NCBI RefSeq assembly: GCF_009806575.1
Contig: NZ_CP047095.1
Span: 2,856,001-2,920,000, forward strand
Length of the DNA stretch: 64,000 bases
DNA from: Rossellomorea marisflavi
GTDB lineage: Bacteria > Bacillota > Bacilli > Bacillales > Bacillaceae_B
Direction of reading: 5' to 3'
The translations under genes were made by a program, and so were the position numbers. Below, piece by piece: positions 1-9,306 of the stretch. Numbering within the stretch: position 1 is the first letter of the stretch; the number at the start of each line of letters is the position of its first letter. Under the pieces are notes generated by a model. The model was not told the origin of the DNA. It saw only the letters and a program-made list of their open reading frames with translations, and ran no database searches.

Positions 1-1214
1 TAGGACTGTTGGAATTGAATCTTCCGGATGAAAAAGTAAATCAAACTGTGCCCCGCACCAAGCAGTAAGAGGAGGACCGGGATGCCTACATCCTGGTCGA
101 AAAGGGTCACAGCCGCAATGAATGCGAGGACCGATACGATCCTTCCTCCATTCAGGAAAAGCTCGCGGACGACGATGTACTCAATCCGCATTTCGGCCGC
201 CTTCCAGCCGGTCCCGATGACGTCATAGGTCATGGAGATATAGGGCACCAGAAGAATGGGATAGGCAACGGCGATCAATCCAGCGTAAATCAGGAGGCGG
301 GTGTACGTCATGTCAAAGACGATCAAGAAAACAGCGAGATAGAGAAGGATGCCGCCGAGCAATATCGCTCTTTTCCTGAATTCCTTTTTAATGACCCTCG
401 AGGCGATATAGTAGCTGATGAAGGCGATGCCGGAGTTTACCAGACCGAATGTCCCGAGTGCGAATTCACTTCCCGTACTGATGTATACGAAGACCGATAC
501 GGCAAATATGAATGTCCCTTCACGGATCCCCTGAAAGAAATGGGCATTTGTGATCCGACGCCAGTTCGGGTCATTGCCCCTCTCCTGAAAGATCCTCCAG
601 AACAGATACTGTCCGTCTGCTGGTCTCCTTTTCAGGAAGAAGCTCAGCACAACTGCCACTGCGAACAAGAACAGGGAAAGTCCGAAGACGATGGTGTAGC
701 CCTTGAACGATTCGAAACGGGAAATGATAAATCCAGCAAGCATCGGTCCGATGATTCCGCCTGCAGAAGTCAGGATCCCGAGGAATCCATTAAAGAAGTC
801 CCTCGTCTCAGGCTCGGTGATCTCGAATGTGAGCACATTGAAGGCAAGCCAGTAAAACCCATACCCGATTCCGAGCAGTGCGCCCAGGATAACAAGATAA
901 TGCTCGGCCAGGGAACCGAATGAAAGGACTGATATATAGAAAAGCGCAAGGAAGATGACGCCGATTCGAAGAACGATTACGCGATCGACCTTCTTGGCCC
1001 ATCTCCCTGCCAGGATGAATGTCAATGGCTGCAGGATGACGACGGTCAGATTGTAGATCCCTAGGTCGACAAATTGACCCGATTGTTTCCATAAATAAAT
1101 ATTGACGAACGTATTCGACAAGGCAATGCTCAATGAGTACATGCCGCCGATCAACAAGAGCAGCGTCAATTCTTTCGTTAAATCGATATCACCTAAAAAT
1201 CGTTTATAGCTCAT
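1..1214 (-). CDS. yqgE: MFS transporter YqgE, cut at left edge
   Basis: This encodes a polytopic permease of the major facilitator superfamily. The reading frame is open from ATG at 1214 to the window edge (404 codons). The last visible bases allow either a stop or one more codon, so the gene ends at or just outside the window. The protein has about 12 hydrophobic segments and short charged loops; the N-terminus reads MSYKRFLGDIDLTKE. In B. subtilis yqgE lies next to sodA, as here, which supports the name. The substrate is unknown. Confidence 0.75.
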   Translation of the reverse strand, partial: MSYKRFLGDIDLTKELTLLLLIGGMYSLSIALSNTFVNIYLWKQSGQFVDLGIYNLTVVILQPLTFILAGRWAKKVDRVIVLRIGVIFLALFYISVLSFGSLAEHYLVILGALLGIGYGFYWLAFNVLTFEITEPETRDFFNGFLGILTSAGGIIGPMLAGFIISRFESFKGYTIVFGLSLFLFAVAVVLSFFLKRRPADGQYLFWRIFQERGNDPNWRRITNAHFFQGIREGTFIFAVSVFVYISTGSEFALGTFGLVNSGIAFISYYIASRVIKKEFRKRAILLGGILLYLAVFLIVFDMTYTRLLIYAGLIAVAYPILLVPYISMTYDVIGTGWKAAEMRIEYIVVRELFLNGGRIVSVLAFIAAVTLFDQDVGIPVLLLLLGAGHSLIYFFIRKIQFQQS

Positions 1215-1273
1215 AGCAAAACTCCCCTTTGATGTACCCCTATTCTTTGAATAAGGAAGGGAAGTTATGCAGG

Positions 1274-1305
1274 AAAAAAGGGGGCTCCCGGTAACGGGAA
1301 CCCCC
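1274..1305 (-). terminator. Rho-independent terminator of sodA
   Basis: The arms GGGGGCTCCCG (1280-1290) and CGGGAACCCCC (1295-1305) pair around a GTAA loop. An A-run at 1274-1279 becomes the U-run for minus-strand transcription. The site is 18 bases past the sodA stop. Confidence 0.85.
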
Positions 1306-1322
1306 TTCTAGACATCATGAAA

Positions 1323-1931
1323 TTATTTAGCAGCGCTGTAAAGCTTAGCCACTTCATCCCAGTTGACAACGTTCCAGAAAGCTGAAATGTAGTCAGGACG
1401 ACGGTTTTGGTAGTTGAGGTAGTATGCATGCTCCCAAACATCAAGTCCAAGGACAGGCGTTTTGCCTTCCATTAGAGGAGAGTCCTGATTTGGTGTGCTA
1501 GTTACTTCCAATTCACCGTTGTTCACAACAAGCCAAGCCCAGCCTGAACCGAAGCGACCTGCAGCTGCTGCAGCGAATTCTTCTTTGAATTTGTCGAAGC
1601 TACCGAATTTAGATGTGATGGCATCAGCCAGTTCGCCTGATGGAGTGCCTCCACCATTCGGTGAAAGAAGCGTCCAGAATAGAGAGTGGTTGGCATGACC
1701 GCCACCGTTGTTGCGCACAGCAGTACGTGCACCTTCAGGAACGGCATCAAGATTCGCTACAAGCTCCTCGACAGATTTGCTGAGAAGGTCGTCGTGACCT
1801 TGAAGGGCATCATTCAATTTTGTTACATATGTGTTGTGGTGCTTCGTATGGTGGATGTTCATTGTTTCCTTGTCGATATGAGGTTCCAATGCGTCATACG
1901 CGTAAGGCAGTTGTGGTAATTCGTAAGCCAT
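1323..1931 (-). CDS. sodA: Superoxide dismutase [Mn] SodA
   Basis: This cytoplasmic Mn superoxide dismutase converts superoxide to oxygen and hydrogen peroxide. It has 202 aa, the usual length. The four metal ligands are visible: His27, His82 and the DVWEH motif (Asp164, His168). The conserved NGGGHANH segment and the C-terminal FWNVVNW are also present. ATG at 1931 follows an AGGGAGG ribosome binding site. The gene ends in a strong terminator, so it can be expressed alone; a possible sigma-A promoter lies at 1992-2020. Confidence 0.97.
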   Translation of the reverse strand: MAYELPQLPYAYDALEPHIDKETMNIHHTKHHNTYVTKLNDALQGHDDLLSKSVEELVANLDAVPEGARTAVRNNGGGHANHSLFWTLLSPNGGGTPSGELADAITSKFGSFDKFKEEFAAAAAGRFGSGWAWLVVNNGELEVTSTPNQDSPLMEGKTPVLGLDVWEHAYYLNYQNRRPDYISAFWNVVNWDEVAKLYSAAK

Positions 1932-1945
1932 GATTAAATTCCTCC

Positions 1946-2092
1946 CTATGTAAGTTTGTCCGGACTTCTAGTTCCGGCCTGTTTCAGTTTAAGATTACCA
2001 AATCTCCACAGCAGGTTCAACTGATTTGCTTCGTCCTCTGTGATTGATACTCCTTTAAAATACCCATTCTTCCCTATCTTAATCCTCCGCAT
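1946..2092 (-). CDS. Possible small protein (48 aa) between yqgC and sodA
   Basis: The frame starts at ATG 2092 and stops 14 bases before the sodA start. The product begins [20 protein letters not shown] and is basic, without a membrane segment; it reads like a real soluble peptide rather than noise. Against it, no good ribosome binding site precedes the ATG, which lies just after the yqgC stop, and a candidate sodA promoter lies inside the frame. I do not recognise a family. Confidence 0.35.
   Translation of the reverse strand: MRRIKIGKNGYFKGVSITEDEANQLNLLWRFGNLKLKQAGTRSPDKLT
1992..2020 (-). promoter_or_regulatory. Candidate sigma-A promoter for sodA
   Basis: On the minus strand TTGAAC (2020-2015) and TAATCT (1997-1992) are separated by 17 bases. 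This would give a transcript with a 5' leader of about 50 bases ahead of sodA. It is a sequence match only. Confidence 0.35.
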
Positions 2093-2103
2093 CCCGGGAT
2101 TGT

Positions 2104-2583
2104 TCAGATCACCCAGAAGAAATAGACCAGCATGGCCCCCTGAATCAGACCTTTTGTGATTACGCTCGAGATAAAACCGATCACGGAACCGATCCCCACC
2201 TTTACGGCCTGTGTGAATGACGTCCGCTTGACGAGCCACTCACCGAGGATCGCCCCGATGAACGGGCCGATGATGATTCCTAGGACCGGGATGATGAATG
2301 GCCCGGCAAGAAGTCCGATCGTACTTCCCCATACGCCTGCCTTGGATCCGCCAAATTTCTTGACGCCGATGAGATTCGTGACATAATCGGCTCCGAACAG
2401 AAGGATCACGAACAGGATCTGGATGGTCCAGAACAACCAGTTCATCGGCTCGAATGAAAAGAACAATCCATAAAGGATATACCCGAGAAGCAAAAATAAC
2501 ACACCGGGAATGATCGGGTAGATCAATCCCGCAAATGCGACTACAAATGCCGCAATGATCAAGATCCAATACAACACGTCCAT
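2104..2583 (-). CDS. yqgC: DUF456 membrane protein YqgC
   Basis: This is a small integral membrane protein of 159 aa. It starts MDVLYWILIIAAF and has about four or five hydrophobic segments rich in Gly and Pro (GLIYPIIPGV, GPFIIPVLGIIIGPFIGA), typical of DUF456. I chose ATG 2583 because GGAGATGG precedes it. A longer frame reaching 2649 would read through the upstream gene's terminator. The position next to sodA matches B. subtilis yqgC. Function unknown. Confidence 0.85.
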   Translation of the reverse strand: MDVLYWILIIAAFVVAFAGLIYPIIPGVLFLLLGYILYGLFFSFEPMNWLFWTIQILFVILLFGADYVTNLIGVKKFGGSKAGVWGSTIGLLAGPFIIPVLGIIIGPFIGAILGEWLVKRTSFTQAVKVGIGSVIGFISSVITKGLIQGAMLVYFFWVI

Positions 2584-2610
2584 ATAACCATCTCCATTCG
2601 TATTCGTTAA

Positions 2611-2640
2611 AAAGGGGACCTTCAAACGAGGTCCCCTTTT
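2611..2640 (-). terminator. Rho-independent terminator of the Na/Pi transporter gene
   Basis: Arms AAAGGGGACCT and AGGTCCCCTTT pair around a 7-base loop. On the minus strand the stem is followed by a U-run. It lies immediately downstream of the gene ending at 2649. Confidence 0.85.
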
Positions 2641-2648
2641 GTTCTGCA

Positions 2649-4277
2649 TTATTTTAATTCTAGCACAGCTTCAGCAATATTGACGGCATGATCACCGATG
2701 CGCTCGAGATTGCTGATGATATCCACGAACACGATGCCGGACTGACCCGTACATTTGCCTTCATTCATGCGCAGGATATGCTGCTTCCTCAGCTTACGCT
2801 CCATCTTGTCGATACGGTCTTCCTTCTCGATGACTTCACGTGCCATATCCAAGGAATTCACATCCAACGCCTCAATGGACTGGCTGACAGTAGAAATCGT
2901 AAGACCGAACATTTCCTCAAGGTCATTCATCGCTTCCTCGGAAATCTTCACTTTATTGGCCTGCTGGTATTCCACCAGCTCCACGATGTTTTCAAAATGG
3001 TCCCCGATCCGCTCGATGTCCCTGACGGTATCCATCAGGATCGAATGGCGCTCTGATTCCACTTCAGACAGGGATGCAGAAGAAAGGTCGACGAGATAAT
3101 CCGTGATCTTTTTATCCAAGTTGTTGATAGCACCCTCGATCTGGTAAGCAGTCTCAGAGTTCTTTGTATTCTTCGTTTTCAGAAATTCGTTCGTCTCTTC
3201 CAGACCCTTCACGGCAAATTGACCCATCCGCAAGACTTCTTCTTTGGCCTGGCCGATGGCAATGGCTGGTGACTGCTGGATGAAAACAGGATCAAGATGC
3301 TGAGCGTTATAATCGATGATCGCATCTTTACCAGGAATCAGCTTCGTCACGATATAGGCAAGCACCGCAATGAACGGGAATTGAATGATGGTATTGGTGA
3401 CATTGAATGTACCATGTGCGAATGCGATCGTCATCGGCTCGTTTAGATTCAATGATGATTGCATGAACATAATGACCTTTGTGAACAACGGCAGGATGAT
3501 CAGGAAGATCGTCGTACCGATCAGGTTGAAGAGCACGTGCACGGCTGCAGTCCTTCTTGCCGCTACACTGGCTCCAAGTGCTGCAAGGACCGCTGTGATC
3601 GTCGTACCGATATTGTCCCCGAACAGGACAGGAAGGGCTGCATCAAGATCGAGCAGACCGGAGCCGTACAGTTCCTGAAGGATCCCGATCGTTGCTGAAG
3701 AACTTTGGACGATCAGGGTGAATACCGTACCGACGACGACACCGAGGATCGGATTGTCACTCAGGCTGACTGTGAGCTCATGGAATGATTGCAGGTCACG
3801 CAGCGGCTTCATTCCTCCGCTCATCAATTCAAGACCGTAGAAGAGTCCTCCGAATCCGAAGACCATCTGACCGATGTTCTGAATTTTTTTGTTTTTAAAG
3901 AAGAACAGAAGGATTGCTCCCAGGGCGATGATCGGCAGCGCGTACTCTCCGATATCGATCCCGATGATGAAGGCCGTGACCGTCGTCCCGATATTCGCCC
4001 CCATGACGACACCGATGGCCTGTCTGAGCGTCATGAATCCTGCGCTTACCAGTCCTACGACGATGACGGTCGTCCCACTGCTCGATTGAATCAGGACGGT
4101 GACAAAGATTCCCGCCAGGACGCCCATGAATGGGTTCGTCGTGAACTTATCAAGGATTTCCCTCAATCGGTCCCCGGCGGACTTTTGAAGTCCGTCCCCC
4201 ATGTATTTTATTCCGAATAGGAAGATCCCAAGTCCACCTATAAACTGAAACAACATTTCTTGCCAATTCAATTCCAT
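2649..4277 (-). CDS. Na/Pi cotransporter family protein with PhoU-like tail
   Basis: This is a predicted sodium-dependent phosphate symporter of the inner membrane, 542 aa. Two Na/Pi-cotransporter repeats are visible: QSSSGTTV with GANIGTTVTA near residues 65-100, and QSSSATIG with GDNIGTTITA near residues 190-230. The C-terminal ~200 residues are soluble, alpha-helical and PhoU-like, with two DxERIGDH motifs (RDIERIGDH and SNLERIGDH). Translation starts at ATG 4277 after AGGGG. The gene is transcribed alone, with a terminator downstream. Transport specificity is inferred from the family only. Confidence 0.9.
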   Translation of the reverse strand: MELNWQEMLFQFIGGLGIFLFGIKYMGDGLQKSAGDRLREILDKFTTNPFMGVLAGIFVTVLIQSSSGTTVIVVGLVSAGFMTLRQAIGVVMGANIGTTVTAFIIGIDIGEYALPIIALGAILLFFFKNKKIQNIGQMVFGFGGLFYGLELMSGGMKPLRDLQSFHELTVSLSDNPILGVVVGTVFTLIVQSSSATIGILQELYGSGLLDLDAALPVLFGDNIGTTITAVLAALGASVAARRTAAVHVLFNLIGTTIFLIILPLFTKVIMFMQSSLNLNEPMTIAFAHGTFNVTNTIIQFPFIAVLAYIVTKLIPGKDAIIDYNAQHLDPVFIQQSPAIAIGQAKEEVLRMGQFAVKGLEETNEFLKTKNTKNSETAYQIEGAINNLDKKITDYLVDLSSASLSEVESERHSILMDTVRDIERIGDHFENIVELVEYQQANKVKISEEAMNDLEEMFGLTISTVSQSIEALDVNSLDMAREVIEKEDRIDKMERKLRKQHILRMNEGKCTGQSGIVFVDIISNLERIGDHAVNIAEAVLELK

Positions 4278-4544
4278 TCCTTCAACCCCTAAGCGTTAAT
4301 TTCGACACTGATTTACAAAAACCCCATCACCTTTATAAATTATTTTAAAGAACAGGTAAATAGTTTAAGGTCCGAATTTACAATAGATTAATAATATGAC
4401 CCTTTTGTTACAGTATGATTACAAACAACCCCATCCCTTCCTCTCATCGTGGTGAATGTTCATAAAGTTGTCCGATTCCAACTTGTAACGGGCTTATGGT
4501 TACGATTAAAATAGAGGAGATATGCCGAGAAAGGAGTTGAGGCT

Positions 4545-5309
4545 TTGAATATTTTCAAACAGCTGATAAAAAGTATTCATTCCCCAAAACATATAGCCGC
4601 ATTCCGCTTTCAGGGGATCGGAAAGACCATTTTATACATATTCCTACTATCTTTCTTGTCGGTCATCCCTCGGGTGATCGAACTGACTTCGTTTTCCACG
4701 GATGCCATCAATGACGTGCAGGATGCCCTTGAACATAACATCCCTTCATTCACCATCAAGGATGGGAAACTGGAATCCGAATCAAAGGAACCTATCATTA
4801 TTGAAAAACCGGACATGACCATCGTATTCGATAGTACCGGCGATACCGAGGCCAAGGATATGGAAGAAGAAGAAAAATCCATCGCTTTTCTGAAAGACTC
4901 CATCGTGGTGAATCTCATGGGAAGCGTCGAGTGGAGCTACTCCATGATCGGTGCCGAAGATATCACCAAGGACCAGGCACTATCTACGGTCAACATGATG
5001 GATAGCCTGAAATGGATCTTCCTTCCAGTGGCCATGATCAGCGTCTATCTGTTCAGTTCTGCCGTGATGTTCTTGAAGATCATGATTTTTGCTCTCATCG
5101 CAACGGCCTTTGCAACGGCCATGCAAAAGCGGGTCAATTATCGCCAAGGCTTCCGCATCACAGCATATGCCGCTACCCTCTCGACCCTGTTCTTCGCCAT
5201 CATGGAACTGTTGAAGACCCCGGTTCCGGCAGCACCGTTCGTCGATTGGTTTGTTATCACCGTCATCATCTACCTTTCAGTAAAAGAAATACCGCAGCGG
5301 AAGGCCTGA
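4545..5309 (+). CDS. yqgB: DUF1189 membrane protein (YqgB-like)
   Basis: This 254-aa protein has an N-terminal membrane helix (about residues 27-45), a large extracytoplasmic acidic domain (about 50-155) and three further C-terminal helices ending SVKEIPQRKA. This layout fits DUF1189. The start is TTG at 4545, set by AAAGGAG eight bases upstream; no nearby ATG fits. Position between yqgC and yqfZ agrees with B. subtilis yqgB. Function unknown. The symbol rests on synteny plus fold. Confidence 0.75.
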   Translation: MNIFKQLIKSIHSPKHIAAFRFQGIGKTILYIFLLSFLSVIPRVIELTSFSTDAINDVQDALEHNIPSFTIKDGKLESESKEPIIIEKPDMTIVFDSTGDTEAKDMEEEEKSIAFLKDSIVVNLMGSVEWSYSMIGAEDITKDQALSTVNMMDSLKWIFLPVAMISVYLFSSAVMFLKIMIFALIATAFATAMQKRVNYRQGFRITAYAATLSTLFFAIMELLKTPVPAAPFVDWFVITVIIYLSVKEIPQRKA

Positions 5310-5318
5310 CCTTCCCGG

Positions 5319-5346
5319 GCGCCCATCACTGGGCGCTCTTTTCTTT
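5319..5346. terminator. Terminator between yqgB and the MFS gene
   Basis: GCGCCCA (5319-5325) pairs with TGGGCGC (5330-5336) and is followed by TCTTTTCTTTT. It serves the plus-strand yqgB gene and overlaps the stop codon of the convergent MFS gene. Confidence 0.75.
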
Positions 5347-6504
5347 TAGAAAGTACATATACGTCAGAGCCAGAGCTACGACGAATGCAAATGTCCACCC
5401 ATACATACTGGTAACATCCTCCTTCCACCTTCCATATGCAATCGGCCCAAGGGCGACACCTGCAAATCGACTCGTCCCGTATAAACTGACCACAAGTCCC
5501 CTCTCTTCCTCCCCTACTGCTCCTGTTACTTCGGAGTTAATGACAGGCAGTAAGAGCCCAAGACCGCCGAAACAGACTGTTAGAAGGAACATGAGGCCAC
5601 TCAGGGAATCCCAGAAGAACAAGCCCCCTGATGCCGCCACCATAAGGACCACCCCCGTTCCCATGTACAGACCTCCATTCCCTTCCTTCAGACGCTTCCC
5701 GCACCAATAGGAAGTCACCACCATGGCACCCAGGGGAAAAAGAAAGGCTAACCCCTTGAAAAAACCATCGATGTGAAAAGTATTTTCAATATGGTAGGAA
5801 AGGAAGTAAAGGATGCCGAATAATACAAAAAGACCTGTCCCGCCCACCGCATATAGAGGAACCAACAACATCCATTTCTTCTTGAATATGATTTGAATAT
5901 CCCGCATATAACGACCGGTGCCACGGAAGGAACCGGATTTTCTTTTCTCTACTGAAAGCTCTTTTCGCAGACCGGCAAGGATGATGAAGCTTACCAGGAT
6001 ATACACCCAGAAAGAATGATTCCAAGGGAGCAGGAATGCCAAGGTGGCACCTAGTATGGGGGCAAGCACCTTGCCGGCCCCGTTGGACACCTCAAGGGCG
6101 GCCAGCACACCCGTCCGCTTCTCCCCGCCGAACAGGTCCCCTGCAAGGGCCATGGCGAGAGGAGTGGTGCCCGCGGCGCCCAGCCCCTGGATCACCCGCC
6201 CCGTCATGAATAAAAGTCCTGAGCCCCCGCCGCTCATTACACAAATCAAGCTCCCAAGAATCATCAGATAAAGGGACCACTTCACCATGAAGCTTCTGCC
6301 GAACCGGTCGGACAGGACTCCGACCGCCGGAATGACAATGGCTGCGGGAATCGTGAAGGCACTTAAAATAAATCCACTCCACGCTCCCTCCAGACCGAGT
6401 GATGCTTCAATCTCAGGCAGGATCGGAATGAGCATGGAGTTTCCAAGCACCATCAACAGTGGAAGTAATAGTAGGACAAACTCCAGACGTGTCATTTTCA
6501 TCAT
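5326..6504 (-). CDS. MFS drug-efflux type transporter
   Basis: This 392-aa permease has 12 predicted membrane helices. Family signs are the loop GVLSDRFGRSFMVKW (motif A, about residue 65) and the glycine/proline-rich helix-5 region. It resembles the DHA1 drug exporters of Bacillaceae. ATG 6504 was chosen because AAGGAG lies six bases upstream; a longer frame to 6585 would run into the divergent yqfZ gene. It sits between yqgB and yqfZ, where I recall no MFS gene in B. subtilis, so it may be a lineage-specific insertion. Substrate unknown. Confidence 0.85.
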   Translation of the reverse strand: MMKMTRLEFVLLLLPLLMVLGNSMLIPILPEIEASLGLEGAWSGFILSAFTIPAAIVIPAVGVLSDRFGRSFMVKWSLYLMILGSLICVMSGGGSGLLFMTGRVIQGLGAAGTTPLAMALAGDLFGGEKRTGVLAALEVSNGAGKVLAPILGATLAFLLPWNHSFWVYILVSFIILAGLRKELSVEKRKSGSFRGTGRYMRDIQIIFKKKWMLLVPLYAVGGTGLFVLFGILYFLSYHIENTFHIDGFFKGLAFLFPLGAMVVTSYWCGKRLKEGNGGLYMGTGVVLMVAASGGLFFWDSLSGLMFLLTVCFGGLGLLLPVINSEVTGAVGEEERGLVVSLYGTSRFAGVALGPIAYGRWKEDVTSMYGWTFAFVVALALTYMYFLKEKSAQ

Positions 6505-6550
6505 AAGAAACTCCTTTTCCAAACGAACAAAACCAGGAGGAATGTTGATC

Positions 6551-6886
6551 GTGAAGAGGCTCGCGGTTTTTGTAGGTGTGATCATTCTGTTATACAGTGT
6601 GTATTATGACTTGAATAAAGGAACATTAACCTTATTACATGAAGAATCAGCGGAGACTGCGGCTACAACGGAAGCACCCGTCACCCCCGCCGTCAGGGAG
6701 GTGCCCTATGTTGAAACAAAGGTTTCCACAGGCGATACCGTGTTGAGTCTAGTTAAGGAAGCGGTTGACGGTCCCCTGCCCGTTTCTGTCGACCAGGTGA
6801 TCCGAGACTTTGAAGAGCTGAACGGTATCGGTGCTTCGGAGATCCAGGCGGGAAAAACCTATAAGTTCCCGAAATACCCCTCTTGA
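6551..6886 (+). CDS. yqfZ: YqfZ, membrane-anchored LysM-like protein
   Basis: This is a small protein of about 111 aa. It has one N-terminal membrane anchor (RLAVFVGVIILLYSVYYDL), a Thr/Ala-rich linker, and a LysM-like C-terminus (STGDTVLSLVKEAV ... GKTYKFPKYPS) that would lie outside the membrane. Start choice is uncertain: AGGAGG at 6535-6540 is followed by in-frame ATG 6542, TTG 6545 and GTG 6551; I prefer GTG by spacing. The position just upstream of ispG matches B. subtilis yqfZ. Role unknown; wall binding is inferred from LysM. Confidence 0.75.
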   Translation: MKRLAVFVGVIILLYSVYYDLNKGTLTLLHEESAETAATTEAPVTPAVREVPYVETKVSTGDTVLSLVKEAVDGPLPVSVDQVIRDFEELNGIGASEIQAGKTYKFPKYPS

Positions 6887-6909
6887 ATATGCTTTTTGAC
6901 ACCTATTTC

Positions 6910-6939
6910 TTGTCAATACCGTGCAAACACTGTTACAAT
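6910..6939 (+). promoter_or_regulatory. Sigma-A promoter of ispG
   Basis: TTGTCA (6910-6915) and TACAAT (6934-6939) are separated by 18 bases, about 50 bases ahead of the ispG start. The -35 box overlaps the right half of an inverted repeat, TTGACA-N9-TGTCAA. Confidence 0.6.
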
Positions 6940-6990
6940 AATTTCGTATTATGAATAGCTGAATAAGCTTTTTAAAGGAGCGAATCACAC

Positions 6991-8103
6991 GTGAGTGAAA
7001 TCATACATCGCACAAAAACACGCCCCGTCAAAGTCGGGAATCTGACAATCGGCGGAAATAATGAAGTGGTTATCCAGAGCATGACCACCACCAAAACACA
7101 TGATGTTGAAGCAACAGTAGCAGAAATCCACCGCCTGGAAGAAGCAGGATGCCAGATCGTCCGCGTCGCATGCCCTGACGAACGCGCAGCAGAAGCCATT
7201 GCGGATATTAAAAAACAAATCAACATCCCCCTTGTCGTCGATATCCACTTCGATTACAAGCTTGCACTTAAAGCCATCGAGGGTGGAGCTGACAAAATCA
7301 GGATCAATCCTGGGAACATCGGACGCCGTGAAAAAGTCGAAGCTGTCGTCAAAGCAGCCAAAGCAAAAGGCATTCCGATCCGTATCGGTGTCAATGCCGG
7401 AAGCCTTGAGCGGAAGATCCTTGATAAGTACGGCTATCCGACAGCGGACGGCATGGTGGAAAGCGCCCTGCATCACATCAAGATCCTTGAAGACCTTGAC
7501 TTCCACGATATCATCGTTTCCATGAAGGCATCTGATGTGAACCTGGCGATCGAAGCCTATACAAAAGCAGCCAAAGCCTTTGACTATCCGCTTCACCTCG
7601 GAATCACCGAGTCAGGCACACTGTTTGCCGGTACTGTAAAGAGTGCCGCAGGTCTGGGTGCCATCCTAAGCCTCGGTATCGGTAATACCGTGAGGATCTC
7701 ACTAAGTGCGGATCCTGTCGAGGAAGTAAAAGTCGCACGCGAACTGTTGAAATCATTCGGTCTTGCAGCCAACGCCGCGACCTTGATTTCATGCCCTACA
7801 TGCGGTCGTATCGAAATCGACCTGATCTCGATTGCCAATGAAGTGGAAGAGTATATCTCGACCATCAAGGCTCCGATCAAAGTGGCCGTCCTCGGATGTG
7901 CAGTGAACGGTCCAGGGGAAGCAAGGGAAGCTGATATCGGTATCGCAGGAGCCCGTGGTGAAGGACTCCTATTCCGAAAAGGAAAAACGGTACGGAAAGT
8001 TCCTGAGGAAACCATGGTCGAAGAGTTGAAAAAGGAAATCGACAAAATTGCCGAAGAGTACTTTGCCAAACAGGAAGAGGAAAAGAAACAGCTGGAAGTA
8101 TAA
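6991..8103 (+). CDS. ispG: 4-hydroxy-3-methylbut-2-enyl diphosphate synthase IspG
   Basis: IspG converts 2-C-methyl-D-erythritol 2,4-cyclodiphosphate to HMBPP in the MEP isoprenoid pathway, using a [4Fe-4S] cluster. The product has 370 aa, the normal bacterial length. The cluster cysteines are visible in ISCPTCGR and [12 protein letters not shown]. The TIM-barrel part carries [14 protein letters not shown] N-terminal and GVNAGSLE segments. The start is GTG at 6991 after AAAGGAG. IspH, the next enzyme of the pathway, is encoded at 15952. Confidence 0.97.
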   Translation: MSEIIHRTKTRPVKVGNLTIGGNNEVVIQSMTTTKTHDVEATVAEIHRLEEAGCQIVRVACPDERAAEAIADIKKQINIPLVVDIHFDYKLALKAIEGGADKIRINPGNIGRREKVEAVVKAAKAKGIPIRIGVNAGSLERKILDKYGYPTADGMVESALHHIKILEDLDFHDIIVSMKASDVNLAIEAYTKAAKAFDYPLHLGITESGTLFAGTVKSAAGLGAILSLGIGNTVRISLSADPVEEVKVARELLKSFGLAANAATLISCPTCGRIEIDLISIANEVEEYISTIKAPIKVAVLGCAVNGPGEAREADIGIAGARGEGLLFRKGKTVRKVPEETMVEELKKEIDKIAEEYFAKQEEEKKQLEV

Positions 8104-8110
8104 ACGAGAA

Positions 8111-8142
8111 AGAGGACTGATTTTCATCAGTCCTCTTTTTTT
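8111..8142 (+). terminator. Rho-independent terminator of ispG
   Basis: An 11-bp perfect stem AGAGGACTGAT / ATCAGTCCTCT with loop TTTC is followed by a run of seven T. Confidence 0.92.
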
Positions 8143-8175
8143 GCATCTTGAAATGCTCCCACTTCCAAGATCATG

Positions 8176-8562
8176 TTAAAAGAACGGCAGTACGAATATC
8201 CCGATGATCAGGGAAACGGCTCCGACTCCGATCGCCCACGCTCCAAGCGTTTCTGCGCCTCGTCGCCTTGCCACGAATCCCAATACGATGCCAACCGCCC
8301 CAAGGATGACCGGGAGGATGAACAACGATAGGATGGAAAGGGCAAGTGCCGAATACCCCATTACACTTCCAGAAGTGGATCGCTCCTCTACTTCATCACG
8401 TTCATAAGCATCTACGTCACGGATGGAAAGTGGAGCAGCAATCTCAGTCGCTGTTTCTTCACGATAATCTTCTGTTACAAGATTTGTCGCCCGAGTGTCG
8501 TGAAAGCCGATTTCTTCTTCACGATCAATCTTCATTAGCTCATGCTTCTCTTCTTCATTCAT
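8176..8562 (-). CDS. yqfX: YqfX, small membrane protein
   Basis: This 128-aa protein has a charged cytoplasmic N-terminal half (MNEEEKHELMKIDREEE) and two C-terminal membrane helices linked by the basic turn RRRGAE, a DUF4190-like arrangement. ATG 8562 follows GAGGG; the upstream in-frame ATG lacks a ribosome site. Synteny with ispG and yqfW matches B. subtilis yqfX. Function unknown. Confidence 0.75.
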   Translation of the reverse strand: MNEEEKHELMKIDREEEIGFHDTRATNLVTEDYREETATEIAAPLSIRDVDAYERDEVEERSTSGSVMGYSALALSILSLFILPVILGAVGIVLGFVARRRGAETLGAWAIGVGAVSLIIGIFVLPFF

Positions 8563-8743
8563 ACTGCAATCCCTCACTTTCTGAGTATGGGAGCCTTCTT
8601 AGTGTTCGTTACGAGCGTTTTTTTACTATGCTAATGTTTGCTATTTATGTACGAGGGGTGGAAGGAAAATGAAAATTCGCTTACAGGCAAGGGCGGATTA
8701 TGATAAACTTGAAGGAGTTTTGATACAGAGGAGCCTGATAAAA

Positions 8744-9304
8744 ATGAAACGCTTTGGAATCGATATAGACGGTACGGTTACGTCCCCCGCCTCCCTCCTG
8801 CCTCATATAAATGACCACTTCAAGTTGGCATTGACACTTGATGACATCACCCAGTATGAACTGACGGAAGTCCTCAATATCTCCCCTGCTGAATTCGGGG
8901 CATGGTTCAAAGACGCTGAGCCCATCATCTACAAGGACTCTCCCCTTGCAGACGGGGCCAAAGAGGTACTGGATCTGTGGAAGGAATCCCATGAATTATT
9001 CTTCATCAGCGCGAGAAGATCGGATCTTCTCCAGGTAACCAAGAATTGGTTCTCTGAATGCGATCTGACCTACCATCACATCGAACTGATCGGATCGCAC
9101 GATAAAGTATCGACGGCGAAAAAATACGATGTCGATTTATTCTTCGAAGATAAGCACGACAATGCCGTCGCGATCCATGAAGCGCTGAAGATTCCCGTCC
9201 TTCTCTTCAACACCCCATACAACCAGGATCCGATTCCTGAAGGTGTCATCCGGGTGAACGATTGGGAAGAAGCAGCAGCGTGGGTGAAGAATTGGTTGAA
9301 ATGA
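8744..9304 (+). CDS. yqfW: YqfW, HAD-type 5'(3')-nucleotidase-like protein
   Basis: This 186-aa haloacid dehalogenase fold protein starts MKRFGIDIDGTVTSP. The DxDGT motif holds the nucleophile Asp and acid-base Asp. Later motifs are FFISARRSD (motif II Ser) and DLFFEDKHDNAVAI (motif IV acidic pair). It is likely a cytosolic nucleoside monophosphate phosphatase of the NT5C type, but the substrate is not shown by sequence. ATG 8744 follows AGAGGAG; upstream in-frame starts would add residues not seen in the family. Confidence 0.8.
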   Translation: MKRFGIDIDGTVTSPASLLPHINDHFKLALTLDDITQYELTEVLNISPAEFGAWFKDAEPIIYKDSPLADGAKEVLDLWKESHELFFISARRSDLLQVTKNWFSECDLTYHHIELIGSHDKVSTAKKYDVDLFFEDKHDNAVAIHEALKIPVLLFNTPYNQDPIPEGVIRVNDWEEAAAWVKNWLK

Positions 9305-9306
9305 TG

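Noticed and set aside
2583..2649. Longer yqgC start at 2649
   Set aside because: It would translate the upstream gene's terminator; ATG 2583 has its own ribosome site.
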